Assembly: GCA_965227335.1 (NCBI GenBank)
Contig: CBDDFV010000012.1
Location: 248,001 to 312,000, forward strand
Direction: 5' to 3'
Origin: CBDDFV01 sp965227335
Lineage (GTDB): Bacteria; Planctomycetota; Phycisphaerae; Phycisphaerales; SM1A02
Length of the DNA: 64,000 nucleotides
How positions within the stretch are numbered: position 1 is the stretch's first letter; each line of letters begins with the position of its first letter. Below, one piece after another: positions 24,042 through 31,996 of this stretch. The notes beneath the pieces were generated by a model, which made no database searches, was not told the DNA's origin, and saw only the letters and a program-made list of their open reading frames with translations. Made by a program: the position numbers and the translations under genes.

Positions 24042-26006
24042 ATGTCCTTCGAAGCCGCTGTTCACGCCAAGGCCATCCAGCTCGACAAGCTCGCCCTCAC
24101 GATGTGTGCGGAGGCCGGGAGCGGCCATCCCACCTCGGCGCTGAGTCTCGGTCACGTGACCACCGTGCTCATGTATCACACGATGCGGTGGCTGCCGGAC
24201 CACCCGAAGTATCCGTCGTCGGACCGGCTGGTGCTGTCGGAGGGGCATGCGGTCCCGATCGTGTACGCCGCGTTCGCGGATCTCGGCGGCGCGATCGGCG
24301 TCGACAACGAGCGTCGGCCGATGACGCGTGACGACGCGATGTCGCTTCGGGCCGCGGACTCGTATATCGATGGTCACCCGAACCCGATGGAGGGGTTCCC
24401 GTTCTTTGACGCGGCGACGGGTTCGCTGGGTCAGGGGTTGTCGGTCGCGGCGGGCCTGGGCGTCGCCGCGAAGCACGACGGGCTGGACAAGAAGATTTAC
24501 TGCATCATCGGCGACGGCGAGGCCCGTGAGGGTCAGGTCGCCGAGGCGCTGGACTTCATCGTGGATCACGGGCTGATCAACGTGCTGCCGATCTTCAACT
24601 GCAACGCGTACGGCCAGGCGGCGGCGGTGTCGGGTCAGCAGTCGCCGGAGACGCTGGCGAAGAAGCTGGAGGCGTACGGTTTCGACGCGATCGTGATCGA
24701 CGGTCACGCGCCGGAGGAGATCCGGGACGCGTTCGAGAAGTTCCGGGAGCTCGCCGAGGGCGGGCGTCCGATCGCGGTGGTGGCGAAGACGGTGAAGGGG
24801 TGGGGGGCGGCCTCGATCCAGGGGGGCGGCTGGCACGGCAAGCCGGCGACGGGCGAGAAGCTCGACGAGATCATGGCGGAGCTGGACACGACGCGGGTGA
24901 GTCTGACGTCGGCGTTGTCGGGCGATGAGCTGAAGATCTATCCGCCGCAGGAGTACACGCCGCCGGCGACGACGGAGGGCGATCTGCCGACCTTCACGGA
25001 GGCGATGAAGCAGTACGACATGGAGATGACGCTGAAGGCGGGCAAGTTCGCGACCCGCCGCGCGTACGGTCTGGCGTTGCGGGCGTTGGGTCACGCGAAT
25101 CCGGACATCTTCGTGCTGGACGCCGACGTCTCGAACTCGACGTTCTCGGAGTGGTTCGCGAACGACGGCGCCCTCGAGTCGCGTTTCGTCGAGTGCAAGA
25201 TCGCGGAGCAGAACATGTACTCGGTGGGGGCGGGTCTGTCGGCGGCGGGGAAGATTCCGTTTGCGTCGACGTTCGCGAAGTTCGCAACGCGGGGGTACGA
25301 CCAGATCGAGATGGCGATCAACTCCGGGGCGAATCTGAAGATCATCGGTTCGCACGCGGGCATTTCGCTCGCGGCGGACGGACCGTCGCAGATGTCGCTG
25401 CCGGATGTGGCGTGGTTCCGTTCTCTTTCGACGATGACGGATCATCGCGGCAACCCGGGCTGCTACGTTCTGCAGCCGTCGGACGCGTACGCCGCGTATG
25501 CGTTGACGCAGGTCATGGCGGAGTACGAGAGCGCCTGTTACATGCGGACGCTGCGTCCGGACGTCGAGTTCCTCTACGACGACAACACGGTCTTCAACCT
25601 CGGCAAGTTCGAGGTGCTGAACGAGGGACGCGATCTGATGATCGTGGCGTGCGGCTACATGGTGCACGAGTGCAACAAGGCGATCGACGCGCTCGACAAG
25701 GCGGGCATCGACGCGACGCTGGTCGACCTGTATTCGATTCCGTTCGACGGCGATGCGTTGCTTGATCTTGCGAACCAGAACAATGGTTACATTCTGACCG
25801 TCGAGGACAACTACGGCGGGGCGATGGGTTCCGCCGTCGCCGACGCGTGCACCGAATCGGGCGACGCGTTCACGATCGAACAGATGTTCGTGAAGCGGAT
25901 TCCGAAGAGCGCCCGCACGGAAGAGGACGTTCTGCGGCTGTGCGGGCTTCATCACGAGGACATCGTGAAGAAGGCGGCGAACATTCTCGGCGGCGTGGTG
26001 GTGTAA
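24042..26006 (+). CDS. tkt: Transketolase
   Basis: Thiamine-diphosphate enzyme transferring two-carbon ketol units in the pentose phosphate pathway. A clear Shine-Dalgarno GGAAGGA lies before ATG 24042, giving MSFEAAVHAKAIQLDKLALT. The N-terminal domain has GHPTSALSLGHV and the ThDP/Mg motif GDGEAREGQVAEALDFI with the closing NCN. The pyrimidine-binding domain (from about residue 320) includes FVECKIAEQNMYSVGAGLSA with the catalytic glutamate, and the C-terminal domain begins near NEGRDLMIVACGYMVHECN. The 654 residues match single-chain transketolases. It is divergent from dnaN across a 220-base spacer. Confidence 0.94.
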   Translation: MSFEAAVHAKAIQLDKLALTMCAEAGSGHPTSALSLGHVTTVLMYHTMRWLPDHPKYPSSDRLVLSEGHAVPIVYAAFADLGGAIGVDNERRPMTRDDAMSLRAADSYIDGHPNPMEGFPFFDAATGSLGQGLSVAAGLGVAAKHDGLDKKIYCIIGDGEAREGQVAEALDFIVDHGLINVLPIFNCNAYGQAAAVSGQQSPETLAKKLEAYGFDAIVIDGHAPEEIRDAFEKFRELAEGGRPIAVVAKTVKGWGAASIQGGGWHGKPATGEKLDEIMAELDTTRVSLTSALSGDELKIYPPQEYTPPATTEGDLPTFTEAMKQYDMEMTLKAGKFATRRAYGLALRALGHANPDIFVLDADVSNSTFSEWFANDGALESRFVECKIAEQNMYSVGAGLSAAGKIPFASTFAKFATRGYDQIEMAINSGANLKIIGSHAGISLAADGPSQMSLPDVAWFRSLSTMTDHRGNPGCYVLQPSDAYAAYALTQVMAEYESACYMRTLRPDVEFLYDDNTVFNLGKFEVLNEGRDLMIVACGYMVHECNKAIDALDKAGIDATLVDLYSIPFDGDALLDLANQNNGYILTVEDNYGGAMGSAVADACTESGDAFTIEQMFVKRIPKSARTEEDVLRLCGLHHEDIVKKAANILGGVVV

Positions 26007-26090
26007 GACCCGCGGCCGGATGTGAATCGTCCGCCGCCGAGCGACGGACGACATTGAAGTCCCGACCGGTGGAAGGAAGTGGGGTTCGGT

Positions 26091-26264
26091 ATGGAATACG
26101 GACTTGTTGGTCTGATCGTTCTCATCCTGGACATCATCGCCCTGGTGAGCATCATCGGCGCGGCGAAGTCGGTGGGCTGGAAGGTGCTCTGGGCCCTGGT
26201 GGTGCTGCTGCTGCCGCTCATCGGAATGATCCTGTACTTCCTGATCGGGAAGAGCACGGGCTGA
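26091..26264 (+). CDS. PLDc_N-type small membrane protein
   Basis: A 57-residue protein from ATG 26091 (an alternative GTG is at 26079); GGAAGGA at 26071-26077 serves as ribosome site. Two hydrophobic helices (LVGLIVLILDIIALVSIIGA and the second ending LLPLIGMILYFLIGK) match the phospholipase D N-terminal/cardiolipin-synthase leader family, which occurs as stand-alone small membrane proteins. Function is not established for such short forms. It follows the transketolase gene by about 85 bases. Confidence 0.8.
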   Translation: MEYGLVGLIVLILDIIALVSIIGAAKSVGWKVLWALVVLLLPLIGMILYFLIGKSTG

Positions 26265-26348
26265 CTGACGATCATCGCGGCGCGTAACGAGGGCGACGCT
26301 GCCGGAGCGCCGCCCTCGGGTGATGGCTCAGGGGTGCGATGAAGACGC

Positions 26349-26798
26349 TCAGTCGTTGAGCGCCGTGAAGATGGCCTGCAGCGCCAGCTGACGCGATTCG
26401 GCGACGTTCTGCTTGGCGGTCTGTCCCGCCTCGTTGACGAGTTCGGCGAGGGCCGGGGCGTCGAGGTCGAGCAGGACCACGCTGCAGTTGTCGCTCAGGT
26501 TGTCGAGCTGGTTGATGCAGACCTGCGAGCGGAAGACCGTCCGCTGCACGCACTCCGCCGCGACGAGGAACGCCGCGAGGTTCTGGCCCTCGTCCTGCAG
26601 TTCGTTCACCTTGGCGACGCACGCCATGGCCCGCATGGCGTTGCGCTGGGCGCAGAGGTTGGATTTCTGCGCGAGCGTCTGCACGCACTGTTGCGCGATC
26701 TCCTGCGGCGTCGGCGGACCGCCTGCGCGAGCCGGGCCGGTGAAGGCGAGCAGCGTGAGCGCGAGGATCGCGCCCGACATCATCGTGAGTCGTTTCAT
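26349..26798 (-). CDS. Exported six-cysteine helical protein of unknown function
   Basis: A 149-residue protein with a clean signal peptide (MKRLTMMSGAILALTLLAF ending near ARAGG). The mature part is predicted helical and carries six evenly spaced cysteines (QQCVQTL, NLCAQRN, MACVAKV, AECVQRT, QVCINQL, DNCSVVL), suggesting three disulfides in a helical bundle. No family recognised. It is convergent with the small PLDc_N gene and upstream of nothing obvious. Confidence 0.75.
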   Translation of the reverse strand: MKRLTMMSGAILALTLLAFTGPARAGGPPTPQEIAQQCVQTLAQKSNLCAQRNAMRAMACVAKVNELQDEGQNLAAFLVAAECVQRTVFRSQVCINQLDNLSDNCSVVLLDLDAPALAELVNEAGQTAKQNVAESRQLALQAIFTALND

Positions 26799-26950
26799 CT
26801 GATCTGTCCTCTGTGGTGTGAATACGCATATCGCGCGGCGGCCACTCCGGCCGCACTGACATCGCGAACGCGTCTTCGCGCCGCCCCCGCATGAGGTCGG
26901 CGTTTCATCCGGTATACGAACGGCGTCGAGTCAACATCCCCGAGGAAAAA

Positions 26951-27592
26951 TCAGCGGTGCGTCGCGAGCCAGTCGGTCACGCCCTCGTGCAGCGCGGCGA
27001 ACACCGTGTCGGGCTCGGGCCGGGCGTCGACGACGAGATATCGGTCCGGGTACGCCGCGGCCTGATCGAGGTAGCCCTGACGGACGCGTCGGTGGAAGTC
27101 GGCGCCCTTCTGCTCCATGCGATCGAGCAGGGGATTCAGACGCGACGCGGCGGTCTGTTCATCGACATCGAAGACGACGGTGAGATCGGGCCAGCGTTCG
27201 CCGATGGCGATCTGTCCGACCGCGATGATGTCGGCGGGATCGAGACCGCCGGCGGTTCCCTGGTAGGCGAGGGTGGAGCTGACGAAGCGATCCGCGAGGA
27301 CCATCTCGCCGCGGGCGAGGGCGGGCGTGACGCGTTCGTCCATGAGTTGGGCGCGGCTGGCCATGTAGAGCATCATCTCGCAACGGACGGACATCTCGAC
27401 GTTGGCGGGATCGAGGAGGACGTCGCGGATCTGCTCGCCGATGGGGGTGCCGCCGGGCTCGCGGACTTCGTTGACGTGGACGCCCGCCGCGCGACACGCG
27501 GCGGCGAAGCGCTGAAACTGCGTCGACTTGCCCGATCCATCGGGACCGTCGAACACGATGAAACGTCCGGCGAGGGCGGCGAGGGACGACAT
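26951..27592 (-). CDS. tmk: Thymidylate kinase
   Basis: Phosphorylates dTMP to dTDP. ATG 27592 gives 213 residues, the standard length; the much longer open frame upstream is repeat-derived. The P-loop is FDGPDGSGKST near residue 15, followed by the substrate motif VREPGGTPIGEQIR, the DR(Y/F) motif ADRFVSSTLAYQG and the FDVDEQTAASRL segment. The lid region contains RMEQKGADFHRRVRQGY. It is separated from the upstream MBL-fold gene by a repeat block and may have its own promoter. Confidence 0.95.
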   Translation of the reverse strand: MSSLAALAGRFIVFDGPDGSGKSTQFQRFAAACRAAGVHVNEVREPGGTPIGEQIRDVLLDPANVEMSVRCEMMLYMASRAQLMDERVTPALARGEMVLADRFVSSTLAYQGTAGGLDPADIIAVGQIAIGERWPDLTVVFDVDEQTAASRLNPLLDRMEQKGADFHRRVRQGYLDQAAAYPDRYLVVDARPEPDTVFAALHEGVTDWLATHR

Positions 27593-27609
27593 GGTGCGGA
27601 TGGTACGCG

Positions 27610-27975
27610 ATGCGCGGCGGCGCGTGTTGCGCACCGGGACGCGGGCTCCGCCCGCGGACACGCCGTTGGTGCGCCGCGTGTTGGTTGCGCGATGTCCCCC
27701 GCCGGAGGCGGGGGCTGGGGTGCGGCGTTTCGGGCGCCGTGTGTTGATCGTGCGCCCCCGCCGCCCCCGGACACGCCGTTTGGTGCGCCGCGTGTTGATT
27801 GTGCGCCCCCGCCGCCCGCGGACACGCCGTTTGGTGCGCCGCGTGTTGATTGCGCGATGTCCCCCGCCGGAGGCGGGGGCTGGGGCGCGGCGTTTCGGGC
27901 GCCGCGTGTTGATCGCGCGATGTCCCCCGCCGGAGGCGGGGGCTGGGGTGCGCCGTTTGGGGCGCCGCGTGGTGG
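27610..27975. repeat. Minisatellite block between tmk and the MBL-fold gene
   Basis: The 21-mer GCGCCGCGTGTTGATYGYGCG or close variants recurs six to seven times (about 27614, 27671, 27738, 27785, 27838, 27899, 27959). It alternates with two fillers: the hairpin CCCCCGCCGGAGGCGGGGG followed by CTGGGG (27696, and near 27857 and 27925), and CCCCCGCCGCCC with CGGACACGCCGTT. A GCTCCGC-apex hairpin CGCGGGCTCCGCCCGCG is at 27640-27656. The open frames running through it on several strands are by-products of the repeats. Confidence 0.8.
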
Positions 27976-27992
27976 TTGTGTGGTGTGCCCGC

Positions 27993-28679
27993 TCAGCCGA
28001 GTCGGCGCACGGGGTTCGCCACGACGTTGTCGCGTCCGAGGATGAAGAAGTCGGCGATCTCGACCGCTTCCTGGAATGACGCCTGGGCCTCTTCGGGGTT
28101 GGCGGCGGAGGCGAGGACCTGGCCGCGCTCGAGGTGTTCGATCGTGGGCACGGCGTCGCCGGCGATGAGCACGGTGAAGCGGGGGAGGGGGAGCAGGAGT
28201 CCGCACGCGCCGGCGGTGACGCCGGGGACGGGGAAGAGGTCGACGCCGGGGGCGAGTTTGTCGGGAGCGGGCTTGATGCGTTCGATCTGTTGCGTGCGCC
28301 AGTCGAGCATCTCGATGAGCTCCCGGTCGCCGCCGTCGCGGGCTTCGTCGAGTTGGGCCTCGCAGGCGTGCAGGGCGTCGGTGCGTTCGGTTTCAAACGC
28401 GTACCACGCGGCGTTCTCGAAGGCGGGCAGGGCGCGCATGTGGTCGGCGGTGATCGACGTGAGGAAGACGTGGGTGATGTCTTCCTTGCGTACGTTGGTG
28501 CGCTCGGACATGCGGGCGAGGAAGACGGAGGGCGGGAGTCCGGGGTCGACGAGGATGTTTGCGTCGTCCGCCTGGAGGAGGGTGGTGGTGGCGTGCCCGG
28601 TGCGCACGTCGCCCTTCTCGTTCCAGAGCGGGTGAGCGGGGAGGGCGCCGATGGAGATGACTTTGTAGTTGGCGGTCAC
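27993..28679 (-). CDS. Metallo-beta-lactamase-fold protein with degraded metal site
   Basis: A 228-residue MBL-fold protein. The start MTANYKVISIGALPAHP and the strand ILVDPGLPPSVF match the fold. The first metal motif, normally THxHxDH, reads LTSITADHMRA, keeping only the final Asp-His. The later histidine of GHTPG is replaced in VPGVTAGACGL, and the usual terminal His is Arg in LGRDNVV; the aspartate in LIAGDAVPT remains. So most zinc ligands are missing and hydrolase activity is doubtful. The gene lies between coaD and the minisatellite, transcribed with them toward tmk. Confidence 0.82.
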   Translation of the reverse strand: MTANYKVISIGALPAHPLWNEKGDVRTGHATTTLLQADDANILVDPGLPPSVFLARMSERTNVRKEDITHVFLTSITADHMRALPAFENAAWYAFETERTDALHACEAQLDEARDGGDRELIEMLDWRTQQIERIKPAPDKLAPGVDLFPVPGVTAGACGLLLPLPRFTVLIAGDAVPTIEHLERGQVLASAANPEEAQASFQEAVEIADFFILGRDNVVANPVRRLG

Positions 28680-28695
28680 TGGCGAGGGAGGGATT

Positions 28696-28727
28696 GGAGC
28701 AGGGGAGCAGGGGAGCAGGGGAGCAGG
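28696..28727. repeat. (GGAGCAGG)4 microsatellite
   Basis: Four perfect copies of an 8-base unit in the 56-base spacer between coaD and the MBL-fold gene. The same GGAGCAG core recurs in the repeat at 32.4 kb. Confidence 0.9.
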
Positions 28728-28735
28728 GGATCGGC

Positions 28736-29305
28736 TTACGCGGTGAACGGATCGTGGATCAGTTTGCCGAGGGGATCGGCGGGGTCGTTGCGTTTGGCGT
28801 TGAGTCGTTCGATGACGAGCGGGGGGACGAGGGGGCTGAGTCGATCGAGGGAGCCGCCGAGGGCCGCGACCTGTTTGATCAGGCTGGAGCTGGTGAAGGC
28901 GTACTGTTCGCCGGTGATGATGAAGACGGTCTCCATATCGGCGACCTGTCGGTTGGTGATGGCGATCTGGGTCTCGGCGGCGAGGTCGGTGATGTTGCGG
29001 ATGCCGCGCAGGATGACGGAGGCGTGGACTTCGCGGGCGAAGTCGACGGTGAGTCCGGAGTAGTGTCGGACGGCGACGGGGGCGTCGTCGGGATGTTCGC
29101 GGACCATGTCGTCGACGAGTTGGGTCGCCATCTCGACGCGTTCCTCGAAGGAGAAGAGGCCGGCCTTGAGCGGGTTATGTCCGATGGCGAGGATGATGCG
29201 ATCGAACATGGTTCGCGCTCGGGCGAGCACGTCGAGGTGTCCCGACGTGATGGGATCGAAGGATCCGGCGTAGATGGCGATGTGTTCGCGGGGGGCGGAC
29301 GTCAT
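28736..29305 (-). CDS. coaD: Phosphopantetheine adenylyltransferase
   Basis: Fourth step of coenzyme A synthesis: 4'-phosphopantetheine plus ATP to dephospho-CoA. ATG 29305 (MTSAPREHIAIYAGSFDPIT) is preferred over 29314. The nucleotidyltransferase motif GSFDPITSGHLDVLARA carries the (T/H)xGH signature, with ILRGIRNITDLAAETQIA and the C-terminal GEQYAFTSSSLIKQVA in place of the common SSTLVR. Length 189 is slightly longer than the usual 160, with an extra tail ending KLIHDPFTA. Confidence 0.95.
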   Translation of the reverse strand: MTSAPREHIAIYAGSFDPITSGHLDVLARARTMFDRIILAIGHNPLKAGLFSFEERVEMATQLVDDMVREHPDDAPVAVRHYSGLTVDFAREVHASVILRGIRNITDLAAETQIAITNRQVADMETVFIITGEQYAFTSSSLIKQVAALGGSLDRLSPLVPPLVIERLNAKRNDPADPLGKLIHDPFTA

Positions 29306-29394
29306 GCGGGGCATTGTAAGGGGTGATTATGGGGTTGGTCGGCGCAGGTCGACGCCGCGCGTCAGAAGTCGTCGCCGCGGGGTGGCGGGGGTCG

Positions 29395-29520
29395 CCTTTG
29401 ATTGCGACCTTTCGGGTGCTCCTGATGCATTGTGACGCATGGTCTGCGTCAACGGCGTGGAGACGCCGCATCGCCCTGGATTGACCCCGGCCGGATTGCC
29501 TCCCCGGCCGGGGTCTTTTG
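29395..29520 (+). ncRNA. Candidate small RNA ending in an intrinsic terminator
   Basis: No open frame fits, but a strong terminator (GACCCCGGCCGG, loop ATTGCCT-CC, CCGGCCGGGGTC, then TTTTG; 29483-29519) has no annotated plus-strand gene upstream. The preceding 85 bases hold two further stems, ATGC-ATTGTGAC-GCAT and CGGCGT-GGAG-ACGCCG. This layout suggests an independent small transcript. No known RNA family recognised. Confidence 0.35.
29483..29519 (+). terminator. Rho-independent terminator
   Basis: A 12-base perfect GC-rich stem followed by TTTT on the plus strand, with no plus-strand gene immediately upstream. Confidence 0.75.
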
Positions 29521-29544
29521 TCGTTCCGTGGGCCGGCGGGACGC

Positions 29545-29779
29545 GGTAGGTTCCGCACGAAGGTGCGGAACGTGCTCCGCGATCAACCACACCAGCTCCG
29601 TGGTCATCCGTAAAGCGCAGCAGGTTCCACACGCGGTGGTACGACATGCTCGGTGATCGTGTTCTCGTTCGGCGGCCGTCTGATCGCCGAAGCGTTCGAC
29701 AGACGCCTTTCGACGATCGACCGCGGGTTGGCCGCGGCGTCGCGGAGCACGTTCCGCACATTTGTGCGGAACCTACGTC
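29545..29779. repeat. 235-bp element with 37-bp terminal inverted repeats (REPIN-like)
   Basis: The left end reads GTAGGTTCCGCACGAAGG then TGCGGAACGTGCTCCGCGA. The reverse complement of the right end is identical except at about three positions within the apical loop. Each end is itself a hairpin led by GTAG, the hallmark of REP sequences mobilised by Y1 (RAYT) transposases. The central ~160 bases have no credible gene. The right end comes within about 20 bases of the stop codon of the DUF4287/DUF5655 gene. Confidence 0.8.
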
Positions 29780-29796
29780 TCTCCGCTTCTACGGGT

Positions 29797-30414
29797 CTAC
29801 GCGTCGGCCTCGTAGGCGGTCTCGAGCCACGTGCGGACGTCGTCGTCGATGTCGTCGAGCGACAGCAGAGGGATGCGGTGGGTGATGCGGTCGCCCTTCG
29901 CCGCGCCGCCGGTGTCGATGAGGCGCTTCGTGGGCTTTCGTTTCGCCTTCTTCAGCGCCAGTCCGAGGTCGATGCGGGTCTGGGTCGACGGCTTGATCTG
30001 GGCAATGACGTGGGCGCGGTACACGGGAACCATCGTCCGGCACGGACTGATACGGATGTCGTCGCCGAGATCCCGGGCCAGCTCGACGAGCCGATCGTGA
30101 AGCGGGCGAAGGTGCGCCTTCTTGCCGGCGTACATCGCGTCGACGTACTTCGGCGCGGCGGCGAGATACGTCTTCTCGTCACTGAAGTCGCCGCCCTCGC
30201 CGGCGCTGATGTCGACGATGAGATTCGCGGTCGGGCCGCCAAGCTGATGCTCCGAACGCAGCCACGCCCGCTCCGCCTTGGCGTCCTCGAGCTTCTGACG
30301 CTGGAGCAGGCGGATCCAGTCGTCGATCGAATGACCAGTGCGGTCAGGGAGGCTGCGGAGCATCGCGGCGGTGTGATCAACCGCAGGATGCACGTCGTAG
30401 CGGGCGCGGGGCAT
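29797..30414 (-). CDS. DUF4287/DUF5655 protein
   Basis: A 205-residue cytoplasmic protein. The N-terminal helical segment TGHSIDDWIRLLQRQKLEDA followed by WLRSEHQLGGPTANLIVD matches DUF4287. The C-terminal half, with HLRPLHDRLVELARDLG and TMVPVYRAHVIAQIKP, then LDLGLALKKAK, matches DUF5655, predicted to be a transport- or nucleic-acid-associated helical fold of unknown role. It follows the SPOR-like lipoprotein gene by 12 bases on the same strand, so they are probably cotranscribed. Confidence 0.85.
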   Translation of the reverse strand: MPRARYDVHPAVDHTAAMLRSLPDRTGHSIDDWIRLLQRQKLEDAKAERAWLRSEHQLGGPTANLIVDISAGEGGDFSDEKTYLAAAPKYVDAMYAGKKAHLRPLHDRLVELARDLGDDIRISPCRTMVPVYRAHVIAQIKPSTQTRIDLGLALKKAKRKPTKRLIDTGGAAKGDRITHRIPLLSLDDIDDDVRTWLETAYEADA

Positions 30415-30426
30415 GGGAAGACTCCG

Positions 30427-31731
30427 TCAGCGGAGATCGGGGACTTCGACCAGCTGCGGCGCGAGCCTCTTCGTGCCGCGCTCAGGAAAGCGGGCGTACT
30501 TCGGCACGTCGAGCGGCTCGCCGTTGACGAGCTGGTGCGGGAACGCCTTGACGAGGGCGGTGACGCGGCTGGAGAAGATGCCCGCCTGGTGATCGTAGTC
30601 CTCGGACGTGAAGACGCCGATGGTGATCGCGCTGAGCATCTGCTCCGGCGTGTGGTGCACATACGCGTCGTAGCCCTGGGCGCGAAGTCGCTGCGCCTCC
30701 GTCCGGGCGCGGCGGGCGATCTGGTCCATCGTGAACTGCCCGCTGTCGTAGTCCCCCCAGACGGCGACCTGCAGGGTGTAGAGCGGATCGATGTTCGGAT
30801 ACTGGCGACGAACGGACAGCAGGTTGAGGGGGTCAAGGGCGGCGCGGACGTTGGACTGGCGGTCGGGGACGAGGTGCGCACGGGCGAAGGGCGCCGCGCC
30901 GTTGCGGGTGATCTTCTGGATGCGGGCGAGGACGGGCTCCGCCGCGGGGTCCTTCGGTCCGTCGAACTGTCCCGTCACGATCACGGCGCCGGAGGGGAGT
31001 TCCTTGATGCGGAGGTCTCCGCCGAACTCCGGGTACTCCTGTCGGAGTTGGGGCAGGGCCGCGGCGGCTTCGGCCGCGCCGTTCTCACCGGAGAACGTCA
31101 TCAGCATGACGGCCCACGCGCCGCCGTCGCCGATGGGTCCCATGTCGTCATCAGCGGCGGGGGTGGTCGGGTCATCGGCGGGGGCGACGGGGGCCGGCTC
31201 GGTCGCGGCGTCGGCGAAGGGGGAGGCGCCGCCGGGGGACCACGCGGCGAGGTCATCGACGGGGGTGGGATCCGCGCTCGACGCCGCGCCGTCGAGATTC
31301 TCGAGCATGGACGGGTCGGCGGTGTTGGTGAACGCGGCTTCGGCGTCGTCGAAGGCCTGGTTGGGGAGGGTGGGCAGGGCGGGCGCGGCGGAGATCTCGA
31401 TCGGTTCCGCGTCGCGTGAGGGGGTCCAGGCACGGGAGCGTCGTCGGTTGCCGTAGCGTCGGTTCTCGGCGACGGCGGTTCGTGCGCGATCGGCGACGTC
31501 GGCGGGGTCATATCGGCGCGGGGTCGGCATATTCTGCCTCGCCTGCGGGGCGGACAGATCGATCGATCCTGATGTCTGTGTTTTTTTCGCGTCGTCGGGA
31601 AGGACGGGGGACCGATAGACGAGCCCGCTCGACGGGGCTGTGGTTTCGCCGCACCCGAGGAGGATGACGGCGGTGATGAGGGCCGCGACCGCGGTGCGGC
31701 GTCGATTATCGGTTCGGCGAAGTTCGTGCAT
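30427..31731 (-). CDS. Lipoprotein with SPOR-like repeats
   Basis: A 434-residue protein from ATG 31731 (MHELRRTDNRRRTAVAALIT), giving a lipobox ILLGC at about residues 23-27. A long Pro/Ala/Asp-rich linker (residues 40-205) follows. The C-terminal half contains two or three copies of an alpha-beta unit resembling SPOR domains: WAVMLMTFSGENGAAEAAAA, LYTLQVAVWGDYDSGQFTMD and ITIGVFTSEDYDHQAGIF. SPOR domains bind denuded septal peptidoglycan, so an outer-membrane-anchored envelope role is likely. It is divergent from the FlgM-like gene. Confidence 0.78.
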   Translation of the reverse strand: MHELRRTDNRRRTAVAALITAVILLGCGETTAPSSGLVYRSPVLPDDAKKTQTSGSIDLSAPQARQNMPTPRRYDPADVADRARTAVAENRRYGNRRRSRAWTPSRDAEPIEISAAPALPTLPNQAFDDAEAAFTNTADPSMLENLDGAASSADPTPVDDLAAWSPGGASPFADAATEPAPVAPADDPTTPAADDDMGPIGDGGAWAVMLMTFSGENGAAEAAAALPQLRQEYPEFGGDLRIKELPSGAVIVTGQFDGPKDPAAEPVLARIQKITRNGAAPFARAHLVPDRQSNVRAALDPLNLLSVRRQYPNIDPLYTLQVAVWGDYDSGQFTMDQIARRARTEAQRLRAQGYDAYVHHTPEQMLSAITIGVFTSEDYDHQAGIFSSRVTALVKAFPHQLVNGEPLDVPKYARFPERGTKRLAPQLVEVPDLR

Positions 31732-31996
31732 GTCGGATCGGGGGGTTCGGGCCCATGGACCGGGGCGTGGTCGCGGGGTGGGGGCCGATCGTCCGGGAAC
31801 AGGAAAGTGTAACGAGCGGTATTGTCGAACGCCAAAGTTGCCGATCAGACTCAAGACTGGATCACCGGCTCAGACGGGACGGAACCGCGGCGGGGGGGTG
31901 CGGGATTCGTCCGTGAATCCGACGTGTGTGGGGTCGGATTCGCCGAGTCGCCGAGGACAAGACGCGACGCGACGTCGCGAAGGAGACCTGGATTTC

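Noticed and set aside
23964..26054. 696-codon minus-strand frame opposite transketolase
   Set aside because: Arg/Val-rich shadow of a clearly recognised enzyme, no motif of its own.
27610..27975. CRISPR array
   Set aside because: Repeats are separated by other repeats (hairpin and CGGACACGCCGTT fillers), not by unique spacers, and no cas gene is present.
27610..28396. Extension of the tmk frame to 481 codons through the repeat block
   Set aside because: The added part is repeat-encoded Thr/Arg low complexity and overlaps the MBL-fold gene; ATG 27592 gives a standard-length kinase.
28736..29314. Start of coaD at 29314 (MPRMTSAPREH)
   Set aside because: The internal ATG at 29305 leaves the conserved N-terminal strand at the usual distance; the extra three residues add nothing.
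31800..31850. Sigma-28 promoter for the FlgM-like gene (AAAGTTGCCGAT)
   Set aside because: The -35-like and -10-like elements would be adjacent with no spacer, which does not fit the consensus spacing.
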